From contig NZ_JH711481.1 of the NCBI RefSeq assembly GCF_000269805.1, positions 1,500,634 to 1,564,633 of the forward strand: DNA of 64,000 nt. The letters run 5' to 3'. Below the pieces are notes generated by a model. The model saw only the letters and a list, made by a program, of their open reading frames with translations, did not search any database and had not been told where the DNA came from. Position 1 is the first letter of the stretch; every line of letters begins with the position of its first letter. The position numbers were made by a program, and so were the translations under genes. The DNA is from Actinomyces massiliensis 4401292 (GTDB lineage: Bacteria; Actinomycetota; Actinomycetes; Actinomycetales; Actinomycetaceae). Positions 32,425-45,090 of this stretch are shown here, piece after piece.

Positions 32425-33120
32425 ATGATGGTTGATCCCGTCGCCCCCGCCGATTCCAGCGATTCCGCCCTGCGCGTCCTGGTCGTCGACGACCACGCCC
32501 TCGTGCGCGCCGGTGTGCGCTCCGAGCTCGCCGCCCACGCCGCCGACCTCGAGGTTGTCGGGGAGGCGGACGACGTCGAGGGCGCCGTCGCCGCCGTGCA
32601 CGCGCTGACGCCCGACGTCGTCCTGCTCGACGTGCACCTGCCGGGCGGCAACGGCGGGGGAGGGGCCGAGGTAGTGGTCGCCTGCCAGGACGCGCCGGCC
32701 ACGCGCTTCCTCGCCCTGAGCGTGTCCGACGCCAGCGATGACGTCGTCGGCGTCATCCGCGCCGGCGCTCGCGGCTACGTCACCAAGGCGATCTCGACGG
32801 CCGATCTGGCCCAGGCGGTGCGGCGCGTGGCAGCCGGGGACGCCGCCTTCTCCCCGCGCCTGGCCGGCTTCGTGCTGGACGCTTTCGGAGCAGGTGCGGG
32901 GGAGGTGGCCGTGGCGGATTCCGAGCTCGACCGCCTGTCGTCCCGGGAGCGCGAGGTCATGCGGCTCATCGCCCGCGGCTACACCTACAGGGAATGCGCC
33001 GGCGAACTGTTCATCAGCATCAAGACCGTGGAGACGCACGTCTCGGCGGTGCTGCGCAAACTGCAGCTGTCCAACCGCAACGAGCTCACCCGCTGGGCCG
33101 CCGCCCGCCACCTCCTGTGA
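32425..33120 (+). CDS. LuxR/NarL-family response regulator of the PspC locus
   Basis: 231 residues from the ATG at 32425. The receiver has VVDDHALVR and the phospho-acceptor Asp in VVLLDVHLPGG (near residue 73). The LuxR-type helix-turn-helix is at LSSREREVMRLIARGYTYRE to about residue 215. It lies 6 bp after the PspC-kinase gene and should be its partner, probably activating the divergent PspC gene. A downstream gene on the same strand codes for a DUF456 protein with its own start region. Confidence 0.92.
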   Translation: MMVDPVAPADSSDSALRVLVVDDHALVRAGVRSELAAHAADLEVVGEADDVEGAVAAVHALTPDVVLLDVHLPGGNGGGGAEVVVACQDAPATRFLALSVSDASDDVVGVIRAGARGYVTKAISTADLAQAVRRVAAGDAAFSPRLAGFVLDAFGAGAGEVAVADSELDRLSSREREVMRLIARGYTYRECAGELFISIKTVETHVSAVLRKLQLSNRNELTRWAAARHLL

Positions 33121-33174
33121 CCCGCCCGCCCGGCGCCCAGTCGGCTCATCGGTCGCTGAACGGTATGGCAAGCT

Positions 33175-33663
33175 GTGCCTGTGGGAACTGTCGGGAACGT
33201 GATTGTCGGTCTGGTCATCGTCATTGGACTGGGCGGTGCCCTGACGCAGATCTATCCCGGTCCGGCTCTCGTGCTGGCGGCCGTCGCCGTGTGGGCGGTC
33301 GTCACGGGCGGGGCCGCCGCCTGGATCGCGCTGGCGGTGTCCGCCCTCGCCGTGGCGATCACGAGCGTGGGCAAGTACGTCCTGGTGGGGCGGCGGCTGC
33401 GCCGTGCAGGAGTGCCCGGCCGCTCCCTGCTCGTGGGAGGCCTGGTCGGGGTGATCGGCTTCTTCCTGGTGCCGGTGGTGGGATTGCCGCTCGGCTTCTG
33501 CCTGGGCGTGTACCTGTGGGAACTGGTCCGTGGCGCCGACCAGGCCACTGCCCGGGCCGCCGTCTGGGAGGCAGTCAAGGCGCAGGGCCTGGCGATCCTC
33601 TTCGAGCTGAGCGGCTGCCTGGTCGCCGCGGTCGCGTGGGCCGTGGCCCTTGCGGCTGGCTGA
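33175..33663 (+). CDS. DUF456 family membrane protein
   Basis: 162 residues from the GTG at 33175 (or 33181). It is almost entirely hydrophobic, with about four to five helices and the Gly-rich repeats typical of DUF456 (GNVIVGLVIVIGLGGALTQIYPGPALVLAA, given in part). The function of this family is unknown; glycine-zipper-like helices suggest oligomers. It is downstream of the PspC response regulator and may be stress-related, but it could have its own promoter. Confidence 0.8.
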   Translation: MPVGTVGNVIVGLVIVIGLGGALTQIYPGPALVLAAVAVWAVVTGGAAAWIALAVSALAVAITSVGKYVLVGRRLRRAGVPGRSLLVGGLVGVIGFFLVPVVGLPLGFCLGVYLWELVRGADQATARAAVWEAVKAQGLAILFELSGCLVAAVAWAVALAAG

Positions 33664-33677
33664 CGTCCGGTCCCGCG

Positions 33678-33703
33678 GATCCGTGGGAGGATGTCCGCTG
33701 TGA
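33678..33703 (+). promoter_or_regulatory. 26-bp leader block of the sialidase gene
   Basis: GATCCGTGGGAGGATGTCC plus GCTGTGA. The same block precedes the Sua5-type gene at 34967-34992 with one difference. GGGAGG is a likely ribosome site for the GTG at the end of the block, so the ATG inside GGATGT is probably not the start. Confidence 0.6.
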
Positions 33704-34926
33704 CTGATGCGATAGACCAGCCGGATGTGACGATGACCGGGCGCCTGAGCACCCGCGATCTGCCTGGCGGCTCATCCGGGTCGCTGCGCGTGCCCGCCCT
33801 GGTCGCCCTGCCGGACGGTCCGCTCCTGCTGGTCCATGATCACCGCCCCCGCCCCGGCGCCGGCGCCTGGCGCGAGCACGGCGGCGCCCTGCCCGACGAC
33901 CTGCCCAACCCCAACAGCCTGTGGCTGCGCCGCTCCGATGACGCCGGGGTCACCTGGTCCGCGCCCCAGCGGCTCATGCCCACCGACGTCGGGTTGGGCG
34001 GCGTCTCGGACCCCTCCGTCCTGTACGACCCGCAGACCGGGCGCCTGCACCTGTTCGCCGCCGCGGCCACCGACGTCGGCCTGTTCGGGGCCCACCCGCC
34101 CTCGCCCTCCGCTCGGGAGGGCCTGGCGCCCGAGCCGGGCACTCTGCGCCTGCTGCACGCTGTGAGCGCTGATGCGGGCATCACCTGGGACTGGGAGGAC
34201 CTGACCGCCCTGCTCGCTCCCACGGTCGAGCGGCCCGACGGCGTCGTCGGCTTCCCCGTGTCCGGTCACGGCCTGACGCTGGCCCACGGCGCCCACGCCG
34301 GTCGGCTCGTCCAGCCCCTGGTCACCGCCCTGGCGCCGCGCCCCGACGGCACCCGGCCCGTGCGCGCCACCGCATTGCTGTCCGACGACGCCGGTGCCAC
34401 CTGGTTCTTGGGGCGCGATGTGCCCGCGCCCGAGGGGACCGGGGCGGCGAGCCTGGCCGGCGGGGCCGCCACCACCGGCGTCGATGAATGGGCTCTCGCC
34501 GAGCTCCCGGCAGGATCCGGCGCGCAGGGCGGCCTTCTGCTCAGCGCCCGCGACGGCGGCTACGGCGGCAGACGCCTGACGGCGCAGTCCCACGACGGCG
34601 CCATGACGTGGACGACTCCGCATTCCGAGGAGACGCTGCCCGACCCCGGTTGCAACGGCTCTCTCGTGGTGCTGCCCGGCGGTGCCGTGGTCTGCTCCCA
34701 CGCCGGCGACCACCGCAGCCGGTGCGCGGGCAGGCTCTCGGTGCTCCCCGCCGGAGCATCCGAATGGCGGGACCTGGCCGTTCTGACGGGTGCTGACGAG
34801 CCTTTCGGCTACTCGGACGCAGCCGTGATCCCCCGGTCCCAGGGGACCGGCGCGCGCGTCGTGGTGGTGGCCGAGCAGCCGCAGGAGCCCGATACGACGC
34901 TGGCGTGCTTCGTCGTCGAGACCTGA
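33700..34926 (+). CDS. Exo-alpha-sialidase (GH33-like), intracellular
   Basis: 408 residues from the GTG at 33700. The RVPAL motif near residue 28 resembles the RIP/RLP of sialidases, and four Asp boxes follow: SDDAGVTW, SADAGITW, SDDAGATW and SHDGAMTW. The six-bladed propeller length is right. No signal peptide or cell-wall anchor is present, so unlike secreted Actinomyces sialidases it should act in the cytoplasm on imported sialosides. nagA at 51.5 kb would serve the same amino-sugar catabolism. It shares a duplicated leader with the next gene. Confidence 0.85.
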   Translation: MTDAIDQPDVTMTGRLSTRDLPGGSSGSLRVPALVALPDGPLLLVHDHRPRPGAGAWREHGGALPDDLPNPNSLWLRRSDDAGVTWSAPQRLMPTDVGLGGVSDPSVLYDPQTGRLHLFAAAATDVGLFGAHPPSPSAREGLAPEPGTLRLLHAVSADAGITWDWEDLTALLAPTVERPDGVVGFPVSGHGLTLAHGAHAGRLVQPLVTALAPRPDGTRPVRATALLSDDAGATWFLGRDVPAPEGTGAASLAGGAATTGVDEWALAELPAGSGAQGGLLLSARDGGYGGRRLTAQSHDGAMTWTTPHSEETLPDPGCNGSLVVLPGGAVVCSHAGDHRSRCAGRLSVLPAGASEWRDLAVLTGADEPFGYSDAAVIPRSQGTGARVVVVAEQPQEPDTTLACFVVET

Positions 34927-34966
34927 GTGCGATGCCGCCCGAGCGGCACCCGAGTCCTGTCCATCA

Positions 34967-34992
34967 GATCCGTGGGAGGATGTCCGCCGTGA
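34967..34992 (+). promoter_or_regulatory. 26-bp leader block of the Sua5-type gene
   Basis: Identical to 33678-33703 except for one C/T difference (GCCGTGA here). It contains the GGGAGG ribosome site 9 bases before the GTG at 34989. Confidence 0.6.
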
Positions 34993-35762
34993 TGGACCAG
35001 TCAGATCACGACACCTGGGTGATGCGGGCGCAGCGGCGCCCGGTAACGTCTGAGGCCTTTGAGGCGCTGGAGCGCGCTGCGGCGCACGTGCAGGGCGGTG
35101 GCCTGCTGGTCGTGCCCACGGACACCGTGTACGGCATCGGCGCCCTGGCCTCGGATCCCGCTGCCGTCGCCCGGCTCCTGGCCGCCAAGGGACGCGGCCG
35201 CCAGATGCCCCCGCCGGTGCTGGTCGCCGGCCCCGACCAGCTCGCCGGCGTCGTGGCCGACATCCCGTCCGCCGCCCGCGCCCTGATCGAGACTTTCTGG
35301 CCCGGCGCGCTGACCCTGGTCCTCACCGCCGCCCCCGACCTGGGCTGGGACCTCGGCGAGACTGGCGGCACCATCGCGGTGCGCATGCCCGATCACCCGC
35401 TGGCCCTGTCCCTGCTGCGGGTCACCGGCCCCATGGCGGTCACCAGCGCCAACCGCACCGGTGAGCCCCCGGCCACCGACGCCGCCGCTGCGCGGGCCGC
35501 CTTCCCCTCCGGCGCCCCCCTCGGCGGCCATGACGACGGTTCCGGGGGCGTCATCGTGCTCGACGGCGGGCCGACGCCCGGCCCGGTGCCCTCCACGATC
35601 GTGTCCCTGGCGGCCGACCGCGCCCTGACGCCGGTGGTGCTCCGCGACGGGGTCCTGGCCCGCGCGGCCCTCGCCGCCGTCGTCGACCCCGTGCTGCGGG
35701 CGGCCGGAGCCGCGCCGCTCGCCGATGCGACGGACGGGCAGCCCAGGGAGGTCGGAGCATGA
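34989..35762 (+). CDS. L-threonylcarbamoyladenylate synthase (Sua5/YciO/YrdC/TsaC family)
   Basis: 257 residues from the GTG at 34989 (ATG at 34992 also possible). It makes threonylcarbamoyl-AMP from threonine, bicarbonate and ATP, for the t6A modification of tRNA. The YrdC core is clear: LLVVPTDTVYGIGALA (about 35-50), KGRGRQMPPPVLV, FWPGALTLVL, and AVTSANRTGEP near 150. The C-terminal region is a shortened form without the full Sua5 domain. The stop overlaps the next start by 4 bases, so it leads the operon toward ATP synthase. Confidence 0.92.
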   Translation: MMDQSDHDTWVMRAQRRPVTSEAFEALERAAAHVQGGGLLVVPTDTVYGIGALASDPAAVARLLAAKGRGRQMPPPVLVAGPDQLAGVVADIPSAARALIETFWPGALTLVLTAAPDLGWDLGETGGTIAVRMPDHPLALSLLRVTGPMAVTSANRTGEPPATDAAAARAAFPSGAPLGGHDDGSGGVIVLDGGPTPGPVPSTIVSLAADRALTPVVLRDGVLARAALAAVVDPVLRAAGAAPLADATDGQPREVGA

Positions 35763-36892
35763 GGGTCTACCTGCTGGTTCTTCTGGTGGCGGCGGCCGTC
35801 ACCTATGTGTCCGTTCCGATCGTGCGGCACGTCGCGCTGGTATCCAATGCCCTGACCCCGGTGCGCGCCCGCGATGTCCACTCCACCCCGATCCCGCGGC
35901 TCGGGGGCGTGGCCATGTTCGTGGGATTCGCCTCCGCCGTGACCGTGGCCTCCCAGATCCCCTACCTGGCCGCCGTCATCGACTCCTCCGCCTGGGCGGT
36001 CGTGCTGGGGGCGGGAATGGTGTGCTTCCTGGGGGTCGTCGATGACCTGTGGGAGCTGGACTGGTGGGCCAAGCTCTCCGGGCAGATCCTGGCCGCCGGG
36101 GTCATGGCCTGGCGGGGGGTTCAGCTCATCACCTTCCCCGTTGGCGGGGTCACCCTGGGATCCTCGCGGCTCAGCCTGTTCTCCACCGTTCTGGTGGTGC
36201 TGGCCGTCATCAACGCGGTCAACTTCGTCGATGGGCTCGACGGCCTGGCCGCCGGCATCATCGGCATCGGCGCGAGCGCCTTCTTCCTCTACGTCTACGT
36301 GCTGACCCGCACCACGCAGCCCGCCTCCTACACGTCCCTGGCGGCCACCGTGATCGCCGCCCTGATCGGGATCTGCGTGGGCTTCCTGCCCCACAACTTC
36401 CATCCGTCCACGATCTTCATGGGCGACTCCGGCTCCATGCAGCTCGGGCTCATCTCGGCGGCCGGAACCATCATCGTCACCGGCCAGATCGATCCGCTGT
36501 CCATCGAGGGCACCACCGCGGTGCCCGTGTTCCTGCCGGTGCTCATCCCACTGGCGGTGCTGCTGCTGCCCCTGACCGACATGATGATGGCGATCACGCG
36601 GCGCACCTGGGCCGGTCACAGCCCCTTCCACCCCGACCGCATGCACATGCACCACCGTCTGCTGGCCGCCGGCCACTCCCACCGCCGGGCCGTGCTGGTG
36701 ATGTACGTGTGGGCGGCCCTGATCTCCTTCTCCTGCGCCGCCATGGCCTTCTTCCCACTGCGCAACGTGCTCGTGGGCGCCGGCGTCGGCGCGATCGCGG
36801 TGCTGGTCGTCACTGCCGACATGATGCCGGGATTGCGGCAGTCCTGGGCCCGCCGCCTCGGCGCCCGGCGCACCGGGAGGCGTAACCGATGA
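35759..36892 (+). CDS. MraY/WecA-family undecaprenyl-phosphate GlcNAc-1-phosphate transferase
   Basis: 377 residues with about ten to eleven membrane helices. VVDDLWELDWWAKL holds the Mg-binding Asp pair, NAVNFVDGLDGLAAG the catalytic Asp (near 160), and GDSGSMQLG and HMHHRLL the later family motifs. It transfers a HexNAc-1-phosphate to undecaprenyl phosphate at the membrane, the first step of teichoic-acid, arabinogalactan or O-glycan linkage. Overlaps of 4 bases with both neighbours show tight co-translation with the tRNA-modification gene and the AtpI-like gene. Confidence 0.93.
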   Translation: MRVYLLVLLVAAAVTYVSVPIVRHVALVSNALTPVRARDVHSTPIPRLGGVAMFVGFASAVTVASQIPYLAAVIDSSAWAVVLGAGMVCFLGVVDDLWELDWWAKLSGQILAAGVMAWRGVQLITFPVGGVTLGSSRLSLFSTVLVVLAVINAVNFVDGLDGLAAGIIGIGASAFFLYVYVLTRTTQPASYTSLAATVIAALIGICVGFLPHNFHPSTIFMGDSGSMQLGLISAAGTIIVTGQIDPLSIEGTTAVPVFLPVLIPLAVLLLPLTDMMMAITRRTWAGHSPFHPDRMHMHHRLLAAGHSHRRAVLVMYVWAALISFSCAAMAFFPLRNVLVGAGVGAIAVLVVTADMMPGLRQSWARRLGARRTGRRNR

Positions 36893-37380
36893 GCGCCGGT
36901 GGCAGCCGCGCAACGGACCCCCGAGCGGCCGGGTCGAAGAGGCGATCGGCATCGGGCTCAGCCGTCCGCACGCATCAGGAGGTCTTCCGGCTCGCCGCCG
37001 TGCGGGTGGGCCTGGTCGGAGGCGCGCTCGCGGCCCTCGGGCTCGCGGCGGGTCATCTGGCGGGAGGCCGGGCATGGGTCGGCGCCGCCTGGGGTGCGGG
37101 TGCGGGCGCGCTCCTGACGGCGATCACGGCGGCGGTTCTGGCCGCGCCCTGGGACCGCGTCCCGCGACTCGGCTCCAGCGGCGCCATGCTGTCCTTCATC
37201 GGCAAGATCATCGTCATGATCGGCGTGGTGGTGCTGGCGAGACCGTACAAGTCCGCCATGTCTCCGGTGTGGTTCCTGGGGACGCTGGCCGCGGTGCTGC
37301 TGGGCGTGGCCGCCATTGAGATCGTTTCACTGGCCAATAGGCGCTCTTTAACGGTCGATTCCAGGAGCGATGACGGGTAA
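36889..37380 (+). CDS. AtpI-like membrane protein upstream of ATP synthase
   Basis: 163 residues. About 40 hydrophilic residues are followed by four membrane helices, including an Arg/His-containing LARPYKSAMSPVWFLGTLAA region. In position and topology it matches the AtpI (subunit i) proteins that precede atpB in actinobacteria and help assemble the c ring or supply Mg. Sequence conservation is low, so the call depends partly on context. It overlaps the transferase gene by 4 bases and ends 108 bp before atpB. Confidence 0.72.
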   Translation: MSAGGSRATDPRAAGSKRRSASGSAVRTHQEVFRLAAVRVGLVGGALAALGLAAGHLAGGRAWVGAAWGAGAGALLTAITAAVLAAPWDRVPRLGSSGAMLSFIGKIIVMIGVVVLARPYKSAMSPVWFLGTLAAVLLGVAAIEIVSLANRRSLTVDSRSDDG

Positions 37381-37488
37381 GGTGTCACCCGGCGCCCCGC
37401 GATTCGGTGCCTGCTCAGAGCACCTGCTCAGAGCAGTTGAGGGCACTGCAGCTTGTGACGCCACGATTCGTTCGAAGGAGACCTGGTG

Positions 37489-38313
37489 ATGACGAGCGCG
37501 ACTCTCGCTGCCGGACTAGCAGCGGTCGCTCCAGCCGCCGGGGGCGGTGAGGGTTTCGAGCCTCCCACCCTGGCCGATTTCTTCCCCGAGGCCTTCCTGC
37601 TCGTGGGGACCCCGTTCGAGATCAATCGCATCATGATGGTGCGTCTGATCATGACTGCCGCTCTCGTGCTCTTCTTCGGTATTGGCGCTGCGCGCGCCAA
37701 GGTGGTCCCCGGGCGCTTCCAGAACGTGTGCGAGATGCTTCTCGGCTTCGCCCGGGTCAATATCGCCGAGGAGATCATCGGCGAGCGGCGCGCCAAGCCT
37801 TACGTGCCCATCATCACCACGATCTTCCTGGGCGTGCTCTTCCTCAATATCTCCGGCGTCATTCCCGGCCTCAATATCGCCGCCACCAGCGTCATCGGCA
37901 TGCCGATCGTCTTCGCCGTGGTGGCCTACGTCGTCTTCTTCTACGCCGGCATCAAGAGTCACGGCCTGGGCGGCTTCCTGCGCAGCTCCGTGCTGCCCGC
38001 GGGGGTGCCGAAGGCCCTGTGGATCCTCATCATCCCCATCGAGTTCCTCTCCAACCTCATCATGCGGCCGGTGACTTTGACCATCCGTCTTCTGGCCAAC
38101 ATGGTCTCGGGGCACTTCCTGCTCGCCCTGTGCTACGCCGCCACGAGCGCCCTGTTCTTCCATGCGGCCTCCGCCCTCAAGGGGCTGGGAGTGGTCACCT
38201 TCGGCGTGGCGCTGGCCTTCGTCCTGTTCGAGGTTTTCGTCGCCACTCTGCAGGCCTATATTTTCGCTCTACTCACCGCCGTCTACATCGGATCCTCTCT
38301 GGACTCGCATTAG
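37489..38313 (+). CDS. atpB: F0F1 ATP synthase subunit a
   Basis: 274 residues from the ATG at 37489 (GAAGGAG 8 bases before; the GTG just upstream also possible). Five to six membrane helices carry the proton half-channel; the essential Arg is in MRPVTLTIRLLANMVSGH (near residue 195). The C-terminal FVLFEVFVATLQAYIFALLTAVYIG is well conserved. First structural gene of the operon. It is followed by an unusual AT-rich 178-bp spacer before atpE. Confidence 0.97.
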   Translation: MTSATLAAGLAAVAPAAGGGEGFEPPTLADFFPEAFLLVGTPFEINRIMMVRLIMTAALVLFFGIGAARAKVVPGRFQNVCEMLLGFARVNIAEEIIGERRAKPYVPIITTIFLGVLFLNISGVIPGLNIAATSVIGMPIVFAVVAYVVFFYAGIKSHGLGGFLRSSVLPAGVPKALWILIIPIEFLSNLIMRPVTLTIRLLANMVSGHFLLALCYAATSALFFHAASALKGLGVVTFGVALAFVLFEVFVATLQAYIFALLTAVYIGSSLDSH

Positions 38314-38695
<382 letters not shown>

Positions 38696-38710
38696 GTCCG
38701 GGCGGTCCTG

Positions 38711-39325
38711 ATGACCCTCGAGATCGCACTGAACGCAGCGAACGCAGTACTCCCCGCCGCTTCTGAGGGCGGCGAGGAGAGCGGCAACATGCTGCTGCCG
38801 GAGACCTCCGACCTCGTATGGGGCACAGTCGCCTTCGTCATCATCGCGGTGGTGCTCCTCAGATACGCCCTGCCCCGCTTCACCAAGGTCCTCGATGAGC
38901 GCACGCGCCGCATCGAGGAGGGCCTCGAGCTGGCCGATAAGGCCAAAGAGGACCAGACCAACGCCGAGCTCAAGGCCGCGCGCCTGGTCGAGGACGCCCG
39001 CCGCGATGCCGCCAAGATCCGCGAGGACGCCCAGGCCCAGGCCCAGGAGATCGTCGCAGCCGCCCGTGAGGCGGCCCAGGGCGAGGCGGGCAAGGCACTG
39101 GACGCCGCCGAGCGCCAGATCCAGGCGGACAAGCAGGCCGCTCAGATCAGTCTGCGCACCGACGTCGGGCTGCTGGCCTCCTCCCTGGCCGAGAAGATCG
39201 TCGGCGAGCAGCTCAAGGACACCGAGCTGTCCGCACGGGTCATCGACCGCTTCCTGGACGATCTCGAGGCGGCGCCCAGTGGTAGGCAGAGCGTCGCCCC
39301 GACCGGTGAGGGAGCAGTCCGGTGA
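38711..39325 (+). CDS. atpF: F0F1 ATP synthase subunit b
   Basis: 204 residues. One N-terminal helix (VWGTVAFVIIAVVLLRYAL, about 36-54) anchors the stalk; the rest is a long charged coiled coil (VEDARRDAAKIREDAQAQAQ). It is part of the peripheral stalk that holds F1 against rotation. The end overlaps the atpH GTG by 4 bases (GTGA). An N-terminal ~30-residue extension before the helix is common in actinobacteria. Confidence 0.95.
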   Translation: MTLEIALNAANAVLPAASEGGEESGNMLLPETSDLVWGTVAFVIIAVVLLRYALPRFTKVLDERTRRIEEGLELADKAKEDQTNAELKAARLVEDARRDAAKIREDAQAQAQEIVAAAREAAQGEAGKALDAAERQIQADKQAAQISLRTDVGLLASSLAEKIVGEQLKDTELSARVIDRFLDDLEAAPSGRQSVAPTGEGAVR

Positions 39326-40146
39326 GGACCGGGACCGCCACCAGTCGCGCCGTCGCCGCCGAGGCCTGGGACCCGGTCCTGGCGTCGGCCGGTCCGCAGG
39401 CGCAGGAGCTCGGCGAGCAGATCCTCGTCCTGGCTCATGAGGTGGCCGTCAAGCCGTTGCGCGGGCCTCTGACCGACCCCGGCCGCACGTCCGACGACAA
39501 GGCGCTGCTGGTCGCTCGTCTCTTCGCGGGACGGGTGGATGAGCGCGTTGTCGCCCTTCTGCAGGCGCTTGTTCGCGGGCGCTGGTCCCATCCGGTCGAC
39601 CTCATCACCGCTCTGCACGACCTGGGCATCCAGGCCATTCTCACCGGAGCGCGCGCCGGCGGCACCCTCGACGACGTCGAGCAGCAGCTCTTCGCCGTTC
39701 AACGGGTCCTGGCCGACAACCGGGAGATCCGAGAGTCTCTCGAGCCCTCCCGGCGCAGCCGTCAGGACGATCGCGTCGACCTGGCCCGTCACCTGTTCGC
39801 CTCGCATATCTCGGCCCCGGCGATGAGCCTGGTGATCTGGTGCGTGCGGCATCGACCGGGGATCACGGCCGGCGGGGTGCCGCACAACCTGCGCCGGGTC
39901 ACCGAGCTGGCCGCCGCCCTGCAGAATCGCACGATCGCCGACGTCGTCACCGCCATCCCGATGACGAGGGTCCAGGAGGCGCGCCTCCGCGCGGTCCTCG
40001 CCCAGCGCATCGGCACCGACATCGAGCTCAACATGAAGGTCGACCCCTCCGTCATCGGCGGGGTCAGGGTCTCCGTGCGCGACCTCGTCATGGATTCCAC
40101 CGTCCGCAGCACCGTCACCGGACTGCGCAACCGGTTGACGGGCTGA
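39322..40146 (+). CDS. atpH: F0F1 ATP synthase subunit delta
   Basis: 274 residues, the long actinobacterial form of delta. It has the six-helix N-terminal domain and the C-terminal [23 protein letters not shown], which resembles the canonical delta end (GGxxxxxGdxxxD.S). It links subunit b to alpha at the top of F1. Starts on a GTG that overlaps the atpF stop. A 67-bp gap with AAGGAG separates it from atpA. Confidence 0.95.
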   Translation: MRTGTATSRAVAAEAWDPVLASAGPQAQELGEQILVLAHEVAVKPLRGPLTDPGRTSDDKALLVARLFAGRVDERVVALLQALVRGRWSHPVDLITALHDLGIQAILTGARAGGTLDDVEQQLFAVQRVLADNREIRESLEPSRRSRQDDRVDLARHLFASHISAPAMSLVIWCVRHRPGITAGGVPHNLRRVTELAAALQNRTIADVVTAIPMTRVQEARLRAVLAQRIGTDIELNMKVDPSVIGGVRVSVRDLVMDSTVRSTVTGLRNRLTG

Positions 40147-40213
40147 ACGCCCGCCCTCAGACTTCCGGCGCCCCGCAGGCGCCACCCAGCAGCACACAGC
40201 AAGGAGACGACAG

Positions 40214-41845
<1,632 letters not shown>

Positions 41846-41846
41846 C

Positions 41847-44284
<2,438 letters not shown>

Positions 44285-44285
44285 C

Positions 44286-44624
44286 ATGCCCGGGGCGCTG
44301 ACTGTCGAGATCGTCTCCCGCACCGGGGGAGAGGCCTGGAGCGGCCAGGCCGGGCAGCTCACGGTCCCGCTGGCCGATGGCGAGCTCGGAATCCTGCCGG
44401 GGCGCCAGCCGATTCTGGCGATCGTGGGTCGCGGCGCCGTGCGCATCGTGCCCGTCGATGGGGAGGCCTTCGAGGTCCCGGTGGCCGGCGGCTTCTGCTC
44501 GGTGAGCCATGACACCGTCACTGTGGCGGCCGATGCCGCGGGGGACGGGGCCGAGGACGCTCCAGTCAGCGATGTGCTGGCCGAGGCCGTGGACCTCCCG
44601 GACCTCCCTGATATCGAGGATTGA
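44286..44624 (+). CDS. atpC: F0F1 ATP synthase subunit epsilon
   Basis: 112 residues. The N-terminal beta sandwich (LTVEIVSRTGGEAWSGQAGQ, LTVPLADGELGILPGRQP) is complete. The C-terminal helical hairpin found in E. coli epsilon is replaced by a short acidic tail (VSDVLAEAVDLPDLPDIED), as in several actinobacteria, so the usual inhibitory helices appear missing. It completes the F1 stalk. Confidence 0.95.
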   Translation: MPGALTVEIVSRTGGEAWSGQAGQLTVPLADGELGILPGRQPILAIVGRGAVRIVPVDGEAFEVPVAGGFCSVSHDTVTVAADAAGDGAEDAPVSDVLAEAVDLPDLPDIED

Positions 44625-44640
44625 TCGGGGACCAGAGCGC

Positions 44641-45051
44641 ATGATGGGACATCCGGTCTGGACGGCGGCAGGCGCCTCGGCGCTGGTCGTGCTCGTCCTG
44701 ATCGGGGTCTTCATCGTCCGCTTGCGTCGCCTGGCCGGGCGCGTCGGCTCCTTCGAATGCGCCTTGCGCCGCCCCGGGCGGAACCGCTGGATGAGCGGCA
44801 TCGCCACCTTCGGCGGAGATTCGGTGGAATGGACGCGACTGGTCTCGCTGTCCGTGCGACCGCGTTACCGCTTCGAGCGCGCCGACATCGAGCTCGGTGG
44901 AGTCAGCCATAGGGGTGCGGAGGGCAATATCGTCGATGTCGAGTGCGTCTACCGCGGTGAGCGCTTCGATCTGGCGATGGTGGAGGACTCCCACTCCGCG
45001 ATGGTCGCCTGGCTGGAGTCCGCGGCCCCGACGCAGCCCAAGCTTCTGTAG
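44641..45051 (+). CDS. DUF2550 family protein
   Basis: 136 residues: one N-terminal membrane helix (ASALVVLVLIGVFIVRLRRL) followed by a beta-rich cytoplasmic domain (GSFECALRRPGRNRW, VSLSVRPRYRFERADIEL). This is the DUF2550 protein encoded right after atpC in many actinobacteria. Role unknown; position suggests a link with ATP synthase assembly or with the following nucS. 16 bp separates it from atpC. Confidence 0.88.
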   Translation: MMGHPVWTAAGASALVVLVLIGVFIVRLRRLAGRVGSFECALRRPGRNRWMSGIATFGGDSVEWTRLVSLSVRPRYRFERADIELGGVSHRGAEGNIVDVECVYRGERFDLAMVEDSHSAMVAWLESAAPTQPKLL

Positions 45052-45090
45052 CTGTAGCCTCTGTGAGCCTGTCGAGCCCTATCCGGAGCC

